DNA of 8,618 nt from Thermaceae bacterium (GCA_027023115.1 JALVWZ010000295.1:1-8618); one strand, 5' to 3'; counted from the first letter of the stretch, positions 1-5,865 are shown. Numbers and translations are program-made. The notes: generated by a model from the letters alone, not told the origin.

Positions 1-2
1 GC

Positions 3-704
3 CTGCTTGCGGGCCGCCCCCTCCCCGGCGCCCGCTGGGAGGAGCTGCCGGCGGTCTTCGCCAAAGCGACCACCCTCAAAAAACTGGCTGGCAGCTTCAA
101 AGACTGGGTCTACCAGTCGGCGGCCGTCCAGGTCTGGCACAACCCGAATCTCAAGCTCTACGGCGGCCCCGAACTGAGCCGCGAGGAGTTCCTGGCCCGT
201 TGCCGCAAGGAGGCCGAATGGAAGGCGCGGGCGGAGGTGGAAAAGCTGCGCAAGAAGTACCAGCGCAAGATAGCCACCCTGAAAAAACGCCTGAAGCGCG
301 AGCAGCGCGAGCTGGCCGAGGACGAAGCCGAACTAAGCCGCCGCAAGATGGAGGAGATGGGCAGTTACCTGGACACGGTCATCGGTCTCTTCGGCGGCCG
401 CAAGCGGGCCCTCACCGGAGCGCTTTCCAAGCGACGGATGACCGCTCATGCCAAGGAAGAGGTAGAAGAGTCGCGGGCCGAGATAGCCCAGCTCGAGCAG
501 GAGATCCAAAGCCTGCTGGACGAGCTGGAAGACGAGGTGCGCGAGATCGAAGACCGCTGGGAGGAGGCCGCCGCTGCTATCGAACAGATTCCGGTGACGC
601 CCTACAAGAAGGACATTGCCCTCGAGTACTTCGGCGTCGCCTGGGTGCCTCACTACGCCGTCGGCTCCGGGCCCACCGCACGCTTGTTGCGCGCGAGCGC
701 GTAG
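3..704 (+). CDS. HerA/DUF87-type ATP-binding protein, C-terminal part (5' end outside window)
   Basis: The reading frame is open from the first bases of the window to a TAG at 702-704, giving 233 visible residues; no ATPase motifs are included, so the nucleotide-binding core must lie upstream. What is visible is a short conserved-looking segment (VWHNPNLKLYGGPELSREEF), then a long charged coiled coil rich in K/R and E interrupted by a glycine-containing linker (LFGGRKRALTGAL) and a second acidic coiled coil, and a tail ending ...DIALEYFGVAWVPHY. This order (coiled coil, small Gly/Arg hinge, coiled coil, hydrophobic VxWxPY-like end) is what I recall for the C-termini of bacterial HerA/DUF87-like ATP-binding proteins; that assignment rests on memory of the family, not on a search. 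Its cellular role is unknown; such ATPases are thought to act as ring-shaped motors. It is followed by a terminator 33 nt after the stop, so it is the last gene of its transcript. Confidence 0.62.
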   Translation: MLAGRPLPGARWEELPAVFAKATTLKKLAGSFKDWVYQSAAVQVWHNPNLKLYGGPELSREEFLARCRKEAEWKARAEVEKLRKKYQRKIATLKKRLKREQRELAEDEAELSRRKMEEMGSYLDTVIGLFGGRKRALTGALSKRRMTAHAKEEVEESRAEIAQLEQEIQSLLDELEDEVREIEDRWEEAAAAIEQIPVTPYKKDIALEYFGVAWVPHYAVGSGPTARLLRASA

Positions 705-737
705 AGGCCTCCCGAATACGGAGCCGTTCCCGTGATG

Positions 738-770
738 TAAAATGCCCCTATGAATAACAGGGGCATTTTA
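738..770 (+). terminator. Rho-independent terminator of the HerA-like gene, possibly bidirectional
   Basis: A perfect 12-bp inverted repeat (arms 738-749 and 759-770, core ATGCCCCT/AGGGGCAT) encloses a 9-nt loop. The outer pairs are A/T, so the right arm ends in TTTTA on the plus strand and the left arm gives the same on the minus strand; the hairpin could therefore stop transcription from either side. It starts 33 nt after the stop codon of the upstream gene. Confidence 0.85.
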
Positions 771-794
771 ATGGCCCTTCTAGTTATGTTATAG

Positions 795-887
795 CTTTCC
801 TTGGCGGGGTCATCGCGCTTGGTGGAGTCCGCCGCCCGCCTGCTGGCCCACGTTCTCGACGAGGCCCCGCTATGGTGGATGGCGTAG
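795..887 (+). other. Short GC-rich open stretch, possible remnant of a gene 3' end
   Basis: Between a TAG at 792-794 and a TAG at 885-887 one frame reads as a helical, host-like peptide (core SAARLLAHVLDEAPLWWMA) using GC-rich codons. It has no convincing start or ribosome site and is too short to assign. It lies directly before, and slightly overlaps, the AT-richer membrane-protein gene. It may be the tail of a gene destroyed by rearrangement, or chance; confidence is low. Nothing else is visible between the terminator and this stretch. Confidence 0.2.
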
Positions 888-1657
888 AGAAGGGTAGAAT
901 GGTTTTTATGTGGAAGGCATCCGGGTGGCTGCCCCCTCTGTTGGGACTGGGTCTTGCTGTTGGGTTGCCGTGGTGCCTCTTGGTTTCGGGCAAGCTTGAG
1001 CAACTGGCCAGCGCTGTTGAGATGGGGGCAAGCATTGTCATCGCTGAGTTCACGCTGGCTTTGTGGTGGGCAACTCAGACTCAGGCCGTAGCGACTGAAA
1101 GGATGCGGCACATACAAGACTACCTGGTATCACTCGAAAGAACACCCAACATCGTTGTTTCCGATATCGAGTTTAGCGAACCTCTTAGGGTATCTGGATC
1201 CCAAAACCGCTCGACTGTAAACATATCCGTAACAATTACAAACTTAGGTAGACACGGTGTTGTTGTTAAAGAGGTAGCCGCTTATGTACAAGAGAATCAC
1301 GAAATAAAGCACCCTATACGCCTAACGCCCGTACCCGTGCATGGGGGTTTAGTGATCAATCCCAATCAAAGCGTTAAGTTTTCTGCTGAGAATGGGCTCA
1401 CACACGAAGAGGCGTATAGTTTTTTCCGCGTGCTTGAGACTTGTCTGCCAAGACATAACAGGTTGCCGGAGGCGTGGAGTTGCGTGTGGCTTGCTCTTAA
1501 GGTAGTCCACGGAGGCGATCAAGAAGAAAGCGGCTGGTTGTGCTTTAGGCTGCAGATTGGCCATAAAAACGGTGGCTCCCATAAGCCTCTAGGTTATCGA
1601 GTGGAGTGTGGTAAAGGTGTTGCCACGGCGCTTGAAAGCGCATCTTTGCTCCATTGA
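872..1657 (+). CDS. Hypothetical two-helix membrane protein with soluble beta-rich domain
   Basis: Not recognised. The 261-residue product has two hydrophobic segments (about residues 19-38 and 51-68), a short basic/amphipathic linker, then a soluble domain from about residue 93 with alternating strand-like stretches (VNISVTITNLGRHGVVV), reminiscent of a small beta-sandwich on a membrane anchor. A late Cys-containing region (CLPRH, SCVW, WLCF, VECGKG) is present but has no metal-site spacing I recognise. Two starts are possible: ATG at 872 with GAGG 7 nt upstream, or ATG at 899 with AGAAGGG 4 nt upstream; the second would begin MVFMWKASG directly before the first helix and is equally plausible. 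Base composition is striking: bases 1201-1320 are about 41 % GC against over 60 % in the main genes, and codons such as ATA, AAA and TTA are common, which suggests recent acquisition. Function and topology are unknown. Confidence 0.7.
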   Translation: MVDGVEKGRMVFMWKASGWLPPLLGLGLAVGLPWCLLVSGKLEQLASAVEMGASIVIAEFTLALWWATQTQAVATERMRHIQDYLVSLERTPNIVVSDIEFSEPLRVSGSQNRSTVNISVTITNLGRHGVVVKEVAAYVQENHEIKHPIRLTPVPVHGGLVINPNQSVKFSAENGLTHEEAYSFFRVLETCLPRHNRLPEAWSCVWLALKVVHGGDQEESGWLCFRLQIGHKNGGSHKPLGYRVECGKGVATALESASLLH

Positions 1658-1818
1658 CAGGGACTTATGGTTTTCACACGCGCCGTCCTCTCCTTCCCGG
1701 CACCCTTACCGCCGGAGAGCGCAGCCTCCGCTTTGACTGGCCGGAGGTTCCCGAGGGAGTCCGCCTGCGACGACCGCGAGCCCTCCGGGTCCTCAAAAAA
1801 AGTAATCATATCTTGTAG
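1636..1818 (+). other. Open GC-rich stretch without start codon, possible gene remnant
   Basis: After the membrane-protein gene the GC content jumps back to about 70 % (1681-1740). A frame that is open from 1636 to a TAG at 1816-1818 reads protein-like in its middle (GTLTAGERSLRFDWPEVPEG) but has no ATG/GTG start or ribosome site, only a TTG at 1654. A run of seven A at 1795-1801 is near its end. I cannot assign a family. It could be the 3' remnant of a disrupted gene or a chance open frame. Confidence 0.2.
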
Positions 1819-1860
1819 CCGCGAAGCCAGGGAATAAGGGGGAAACTCACGGTAGTATCA

Positions 1861-1904
1861 TTGCGTTATAGCAGAGTAGTAGTATAGTATATTTGTTGTG
1901 AGGG
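1861..1904 (+). promoter_or_regulatory. AT-rich promoter and Shine-Dalgarno site of the GIY-YIG-like gene
   Basis: The 60 bases from 1861 are only about 35 % GC. A weak -35-like TTGCGT (1861-1866) is followed after 16 nt by TATAGT (1883-1888), a good -10 match, and then by a Shine-Dalgarno-like GAGGG (1900-1904) 7 nt before the ATG at 1912. The heptamer GTAGTAT occurs twice (1852-1858 and 1879-1885), the second overlapping the -10; it could be an operator half-site, but this is speculation. Confidence 0.5.
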
Positions 1905-1911
1905 TGTTTTA

Positions 1912-2382
1912 ATGGGCTTACAAACCGAAGTTGAAAAGGCATTGGAGGGCTTCTCCGAGAGCGCCCGCACCTTCGCCGGGCTTCAGGTGCCGGTGTCCGT
2001 GCTGGAGTGCGAGGTTCTGCCGCCCCCGCACAGACCGGGCCGCTTTCGCACGGGCAAGAGGACGGTTATCGCCTTCTACTGGCCCCCAGCGAATCGGTTT
2101 CTCTTCGTAGGGCTGGCCGGCCCCAACAGCGAGCCGAGGTTCAAGTCGCAGCACTACAGGCTTACGAGTGCCCGCTCGGGGTTGGCTCACAAGATAGTGG
2201 CCCATCAGAGGGAGCTTGGGCTGAAGGGGCTCACGCCCGCCACGGTGGGTCCGTGGATGAAGGCCAACCTCGCGCGCATCAACATCTTCCTGCCTGAGGA
2301 AATGGAGGACGCGGCCAAGCTGCTACGCGACTACCTGGTTGAGCGGTGGAACCCGGTTTTCCCGCCCGGCACCCGGAACTGA
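1912..2382 (+). CDS. GIY-YIG nuclease-related protein, catalytic glutamate apparently missing
   Basis: The 156-residue protein follows the layout I know from stand-alone GIY-YIG proteins: a strand at the GIY position (VIAFYW, residues 52-57), a strand and turn at the YIG position (FLFVGLAGPNSEPRF, 63-77) with the conserved-type Arg76, a following SQHY segment (79-82), a helix, the motif WMKANLARINIFLP (115-128), and a final helix (137-148) ending in WNPVF. Family members cleave DNA using the Tyr/Tyr/Arg/Glu set and one metal. Here the canonical GIY triad is degenerate (AFY) and the final helix has LLRDYL where relatives as I recall them carry LLEAFL, so the metal-binding Glu seems replaced by Arg139, unless Asp140 takes its place. 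It may be an inactive or DNA-binding derivative. The ATG is supported by GAGGG 7 nt upstream and an AT-rich promoter. It stands alone; no partner gene overlaps it. Confidence 0.6.
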   Translation: MGLQTEVEKALEGFSESARTFAGLQVPVSVLECEVLPPPHRPGRFRTGKRTVIAFYWPPANRFLFVGLAGPNSEPRFKSQHYRLTSARSGLAHKIVAHQRELGLKGLTPATVGPWMKANLARINIFLPEEMEDAAKLLRDYLVERWNPVFPPGTRN

Positions 2383-2505
2383 GGAAGCTACAGCCCGAAA
2401 CCGCTTCAGCGCGGCGAGCGCTCCCCGCACCGCCCCCGGCCTGTCGGTCTTCCGCGCGGCGTTCTCCACCAGCGCCGCCAGGCTCTTGAGGGTCACGAGT
2501 GGCGG

Positions 2506-2748
2506 TTGGCGCTTATGCTGCAGCACGGTGCCTTACCCGACACCCGTGACGCCAGGGGGATGACCCCGCTTCTCTCGGCGACTGCGCGCACGAAAAACCC
2601 CGAGGTGGTGCTCTTCCTGCTGGAAAAGGGTGCCGACCCCCATGCAGTGGCGAATAGCGGCGCCACAATGTGCTCGCTGCTCGAGAAAAACGCGTCAATG
2701 GAAGAAACGGAGCTCTTGCGGCTGCGTATGCGCCTTTGCAACCGGTAA
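2506..2748 (+). CDS. Truncated ankyrin-repeat protein (probable remnant)
   Basis: The 80-residue product contains about one and a half ankyrin repeats: LMLQHGALPDTRDARG, then MTPLLSATARTKNPEVVLFL and LEKGADPHAVANSG, then a degenerate C-terminal helix. Ankyrin repeats bind proteins and need several units to fold stably, so this is most likely the 3' end of a once longer gene. Support for that: the same frame stays open back to 2383 (the stop of the GIY-YIG-like gene) and looks ankyrin-like from about 2482 (ALEGHEWRLA), but no in-frame start with a good ribosome site is found. TTG at 2506 is 13 nt after GAGGG; ATG at 2515 has no Shine-Dalgarno site. The intact ankyrin gene at 4066 lies on the other side of the GH8 gene, suggesting a duplicated, partly lost paralogue. 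It ends 23 nt before the stop of the convergent GH8 gene, and no terminator is seen in that gap. Confidence 0.55.
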   Translation: MALMLQHGALPDTRDARGMTPLLSATARTKNPEVVLFLLEKGADPHAVANSGATMCSLLEKNASMEETELLRLRMRLCNR

Positions 2749-2771
2749 CCCGGTGGAGCGGTGGAACGCCG

Positions 2772-4043
2772 TCAGGGCGCCCAGTAGTTGTTGCTGAGCA
2801 GGAGCAGGTTGAGCAGGGTCACCGAGTCTTCGTAGTAGTCTTCGTGGCGGTCGTGGATCGCCTCGTAGAGCGCGTCCAGCCAGGCCTGCTGGTCGGGCTG
2901 GGTCATCGCGGCAGTGGCCAGCGGCGCAGCAAAGAAGATGGTGAAGTAGTCCTGACCCGCTATGGGGCTGCCGTCCAAATGGTAGCCGGCGTTCAGGCGA
3001 GAGGGGTCGCCGCCGCTGGCGTGCTCGGCCCAGTGGCTCAGTTTGTCCATGCGCTCGCGCCAGAACGCGTCGCCATAGAGCAGTACCGCGGTGCTGACCC
3101 GCCAGGGGTAGCGGCCGGCGTTGTACTCGTAGTCGCCGTCGTGGGGGCCTTCCAAAAAGTAGGGCTCCACCGGCTCGAGGGGAAAGCCCGTTTCTTGTTG
3201 GGGGCGGGCGAAGTCTGGCATTAGGCCGGTGTTCGGGCTGTGGCGCTCTTCGATCCCGCTCACCGCGCGACGGGTGGCGGCTTCCACCTCGCCCCAAAGG
3301 GCGTCGCCGGTGAAGGCGCCAAAGGCGCGAAAATGGGCGGGCATGAAGTCGGAAAGGCGCGGGGTGAACTCGGTGTAGCGATAGTCGTCCTCGGCGGCTC
3401 CGGCCGGCGGCACCCAGTCGCCCAGCATGGGCAGCTTGGAGGTTGGGCCGACGGTGCTTTTGGCGATGGCGCGGAGGCGCTCGCGGGCGGCGGCGGCGTA
3501 GTCGATACCCCCAGACGAACCCCACTGCCGGTCGGCCAGCAGGAGAGAGTAGGCGATGTCGGCGTCGCCGTCGAAGGCTGAGTTGTTACCGTTGCCGTCC
3601 GGCGGCTGGATCCAGCCCATCAGGCGGCCGTCCACGTCGGAGGGGTGCGCCAGCACGTAGCGGAAAAGGCCGTCGAAGAGAGCGCGCGCTTCGGGGTCGG
3701 CCCCGGCCATGTAGGCGACGATCACCATCCCGTAGCCCATGCCCTCGCTTACGGTCTCGTCCGGCTTCTTCAGAGAGTGGATTATGCGGTAGAGCGGCCT
3801 GCCTTTGTCGTCTTGCCCGGCGGGTTTGAGGTAGCGGCGCTTCCACTCGCGGTAATAGCTAAGGGCGTCGGCGTCGAGCCGGGCTTGCTCCACTGCTGGT
3901 CTGGTCTGCTGGCCCGGGTAGGCGACGTGCTGCGGAAAGGGGCGCGCCGGGCCGGCGGCAAGTGGCTTTTCAGCGCTCCCGCAGGCGCCCAGCAACGCCG
4001 CGCCAAGCATCAATAACAGCGGAGCGAAGCCTTTGGTAATCAC
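2772..4043 (-). CDS. Glycoside hydrolase family 8 lipoprotein (beta-glucanase/chitosanase type)
   Basis: The 423-residue protein starts with a lipoprotein signal (LLLMLGAALLGAC, lipobox LGAC, Cys21), so it should be exported and lipid-anchored. The rest is one GH8 (alpha/alpha)6-barrel: VSEGMGYGM with proton-donor Glu100, the family signature AFDGDADIAYSLLLADRQW (156-174; Phe157 replaces the usual Ser/Thr), FLEG (297-300), YNAGRYPWR (307-315), NAGYHLDG (351-358) and a final DYYEDSVTLLN...NNYW. GH8 enzymes hydrolyse beta-1,4 bonds in cellulose, xylan, chitosan or mixed beta-glucan with inversion. In the cellulase/BcsZ type an Asp sits where this protein has Asn308 (YDA versus YNA), whereas chitosanase/licheninase-type members have Asn there and use a Glu from a preceding loop, here possibly Glu298. 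I therefore favour a licheninase or chitosanase over a BcsZ-like cellulase; no cellulose synthase genes are nearby. Start is GTG (4043-4041), with no Shine-Dalgarno site visible. Confidence 0.9.
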   Translation of the reverse strand: MITKGFAPLLLMLGAALLGACGSAEKPLAAGPARPFPQHVAYPGQQTRPAVEQARLDADALSYYREWKRRYLKPAGQDDKGRPLYRIIHSLKKPDETVSEGMGYGMVIVAYMAGADPEARALFDGLFRYVLAHPSDVDGRLMGWIQPPDGNGNNSAFDGDADIAYSLLLADRQWGSSGGIDYAAAARERLRAIAKSTVGPTSKLPMLGDWVPPAGAAEDDYRYTEFTPRLSDFMPAHFRAFGAFTGDALWGEVEAATRRAVSGIEERHSPNTGLMPDFARPQQETGFPLEPVEPYFLEGPHDGDYEYNAGRYPWRVSTAVLLYGDAFWRERMDKLSHWAEHASGGDPSRLNAGYHLDGSPIAGQDYFTIFFAAPLATAAMTQPDQQAWLDALYEAIHDRHEDYYEDSVTLLNLLLLSNNYWAP

Positions 4044-4050
4044 GTTCGAA

Positions 4051-4065
4051 TGGTACTATAAGTGC
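4051..4065 (+). promoter_or_regulatory. Extended -10 promoter for leaderless transcription of the ankyrin gene
   Basis: TGG-TACTAT (4051-4059) is an extended -10 (TGN followed by TANNNT). It ends exactly 6 nt before the GTG at 4066, so the expected transcription start is the first base of the start codon. There is no Shine-Dalgarno site. This spacing is the known signature of leaderless mRNAs, which are frequent in Deinococcus-Thermus bacteria. A weak -35-like TTGGTA is at 4033-4038. The same arrangement recurs before the TPR-like gene. Confidence 0.6.
4055..4060 (-). promoter_or_regulatory. Possible -10 element of the GH8 gene
   Basis: On the minus strand TATAGT (4060-4055) ends 11 nt before the GTG at 4043, predicting a leader of only about five bases. 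A TTGCAA (4080-4075) is upstream, but at 14 nt the spacing is short. The element overlaps, on the opposite strand, the -10 of the divergent ankyrin gene, so polymerase could probably not use both at once. Confidence 0.35.
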
Positions 4066-5673
4066 GTGAAAAAATTGCAAGTATACTTTGTGGCTGCTTT
4101 GGTCGCCGTATTGTCACTGTCACTCGCCCTGGCGAACCCGGAAGAGCGCCTGCTCGACGAGCAATTCTGGAAGAGTGCCAATGCCCAGGCGGTACGCGCG
4201 CAGGTCGCCGAGGGAGCGCTGGTCAAGACCAGCGACGACGAACAGAACACCCCGCTGCACTACGCCGCCCACTACGCCGCCGACGCCGGCGCGGTGAAAG
4301 CCCTCATCGCGCTTGGCGCGGACCTTGCCGCGGTAAACGACGAAGGCCGCACGCCCTTGCACCTGGCGGCCGCCTACAACCCCAACCCCGCGGTGTCGGC
4401 CGTTCTGGTGAAAGCTGGAAGCGAGATCGAAGTGGACGACGAAGGGGGCGAAACGCCCTTGCACCTGGCCGCCAGGCTCAACCCAAATCCGCAGGTGATG
4501 GCCCGCCTGATTAATCTGGGGGCCGACCTGGAGGCGGTAGACAGCGACGGCTGGACGGCGCTCCTCAGCGCCGCCAGCAATGGCGACCCGATCCGGATAA
4601 AGACCGCCCTCGAGGCCGGCGCCAGCGTGTTGGCGCGCGGCAGCTCCGGGCAGACGGCGCTGCACATGGCCGCTTCCAGCGCTGCTGACCCGGAGGCGGT
4701 GGAACTGCTTTTGGACGCCGGCATACCCGCCGATGCCTTAGATGACGACGAATGGACCGCCCTGCACTACGCCGCCGCCTGGAACGATACCGAGGCGGCA
4801 ACGCAGATAATGAGACTCCTCCTCGACGCCGGCCTGGACGTGAATCAGCCCAGCAACATCAACGAAACTCCCCTACACGCTGCTGCTCGTATGGACGGTA
4901 ACACCGGCACCATTAACTTCTTGGTGGCCTACGGAGCCAAGGTCAACGCCAAGGACGACGACGGCTGGACGCCCCTCCACGGCGCCGCCAACGGGGGTAA
5001 CGTGGACGCCATAACCGCCCTGGTAAAGCTGGGCGCCGACCTGGAGGCGCGGGACATGCTATACGAAACGCCGCTACTGCTTGCCTTACAGGCCGGCGAC
5101 GACTACGCCAGCGCGGAAACGCTTGTTTCGCTGGGGGCGAACGTCAACGCCGCCGACCGGCGCGGCTGGACGCTGATGCACTTCCTGGCCCAAAACGCCG
5201 AGTCCCCCGAGGAACTGGACGAGTGGCTCGAGGCCGGCGCCGACGTAAACACCCGCTCGGCGGTGGGGGAGACGCCGCTCCACGTAGCCGCCCGCTTCAA
5301 CTCCAACCCCGATGTGCTACGGCACATGGTAAAGGACATGGGAGCGCGCCTCGAGGCCAAGGACGGCGACGGCTGGACCCCCTTCATGAGCGCGGCCCGT
5401 GCCGGCATGACCGACAACGTTCGCCTTCTGGCCAAGCTGGGAGCCAACGTCAACACTACGAGCAAGCTGGGCCGCAACGCCCTGCACCTGGCGGCGGAGT
5501 TCAACAGCGACGATGAGACAATCAACGCCCTGATCGACCTCGGCGTCAACCAGTCGCTGGCGGACGTATCCGGAGCTTACCCCTGGAACCTGCTGATGAA
5601 GAACCCAGACCTCTCCGACTCCGACCTGGTGCTGGGTATCTACCCCATCGGCATGCACCCCGAAGACCGCTGA
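4066..5673 (+). CDS. Secreted ankyrin-repeat protein
   Basis: I place the start at GTG 4066 rather than at the upstream in-frame TTG 4033: from 4066 the product begins with a clean signal peptide (MKKLQVYFVAALVAVLSLSL then ALA, cleavage expected after Ala23), and an extended -10 ends 6 nt before it; the longer form would put 11 odd residues in front. The 535-residue precursor is exported. A short helical cap (24-60) is followed by about 13 ankyrin repeats of 33-36 residues (first TPLH at residue 62; clear TPLH or TALH units throughout) and a degenerate C-terminal cap. Repeats alternate in type: every second one ends in a Trp (residues 163, 230, 301, 368, 437, then 507 in the cap). Ankyrin domains bind proteins; no enzymatic domain is present. 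It is divergent from the GH8 lipoprotein gene with 22 nt between start codons, so a related surface or periplasmic role is plausible. No terminator follows the stop. Confidence 0.88.
   Translation: MKKLQVYFVAALVAVLSLSLALANPEERLLDEQFWKSANAQAVRAQVAEGALVKTSDDEQNTPLHYAAHYAADAGAVKALIALGADLAAVNDEGRTPLHLAAAYNPNPAVSAVLVKAGSEIEVDDEGGETPLHLAARLNPNPQVMARLINLGADLEAVDSDGWTALLSAASNGDPIRIKTALEAGASVLARGSSGQTALHMAASSAADPEAVELLLDAGIPADALDDDEWTALHYAAAWNDTEAATQIMRLLLDAGLDVNQPSNINETPLHAAARMDGNTGTINFLVAYGAKVNAKDDDGWTPLHGAANGGNVDAITALVKLGADLEARDMLYETPLLLALQAGDDYASAETLVSLGANVNAADRRGWTLMHFLAQNAESPEELDEWLEAGADVNTRSAVGETPLHVAARFNSNPDVLRHMVKDMGARLEAKDGDGWTPFMSAARAGMTDNVRLLAKLGANVNTTSKLGRNALHLAAEFNSDDETINALIDLGVNQSLADVSGAYPWNLLMKNPDLSDSDLVLGIYPIGMHPEDR
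4249..5586 (+). repeat. Tandem ankyrin repeats with a two-repeat super-period
   Basis: The coding sequence contains about 13 units of about 100-110 bp. Trp codons ending alternate repeats are at 4552, 4753, 4966, 5167, 5374 and, in the cap, 5584: spacings 201, 213, 201, 207 and 210 bp (67-71 residues). Units before a Trp tend to carry N-x-NP in the first helix turn (4381, 4483 and 5305 regions) and LGADLEA or similar; units after it start WT. Two early units share the near-identical stretch ACGCCCTTGCACCTGGC (4351 and 4453), consistent with internal duplication. Confidence 0.75.
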
Positions 5674-5864
5674 GGCCGCAGCTGGTTGGGGCCCCAGGGC
5701 GCAATCTCGTCGCGAAGTATCCTGCCGGCCAGTTCCGTAGCGTAGGGCGCGGGTAGTTCGGGGACAGCGATGTCTATAGGGACTGCTTCAGCACGCGAGA
5801 GGCAAAACCCGAGCGCCTCGTTCCGGCAGATGGCAGCGGCCTTAACCTGCCGCCGGATGGTCGC
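5640..5864 (-). other. Possible small ORF or gene 3' remnant downstream of ftsH
   Basis: On the minus strand, just after the ftsH terminator, a frame beginning at a TTG inside the T-run (ATIRRQVKAAAICRNEALGF...) stays open for about 74 residues to a TAG at 5642-5640, using mostly G/C-ending codons and containing a protein-like stretch (VPELPAPYATELAGRILRDE). It overlaps the last 34 nt of the ankyrin gene antisense. No Shine-Dalgarno site or good start is seen. I do not recognise a family. It may be the tail of a lost gene; otherwise the 240-nt gap between the ankyrin and ftsH stops holds only the ftsH terminator. Confidence 0.25.
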
Positions 5865-5865
5865 C

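Noticed and set aside
653..1117. Minus-strand ORF across the terminator and the AT-rich gene
   Set aside because: Crosses a strong hairpin terminator, has no domain-like pattern, and is opposed by a plus-strand gene with Shine-Dalgarno sites.
1741..1801. Inverted repeat CCGGAGG/CCTCCGG followed by seven A, as a possible terminator
   Set aside because: The loop would be 34 nt, and the A-run follows the stem on the plus strand while the T-run precedes it on the minus strand; wrong for either direction.
2695..3525. Long minus-strand ORF of 276 residues inside the GH8 gene
   Set aside because: Arg/Pro-rich, low-complexity shadow in another frame of the clear GH8 coding sequence.
4381..5320. Regularly spaced similar sequences as a CRISPR-like array
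   Set aside because: They are in-frame ankyrin codon repeats within one open reading frame, diverged and without spacers.
5684..5700. GGGGCCCC-centred palindrome after the ankyrin stop as a terminator
   Set aside because: No loop worth the name and no T-run afterwards.
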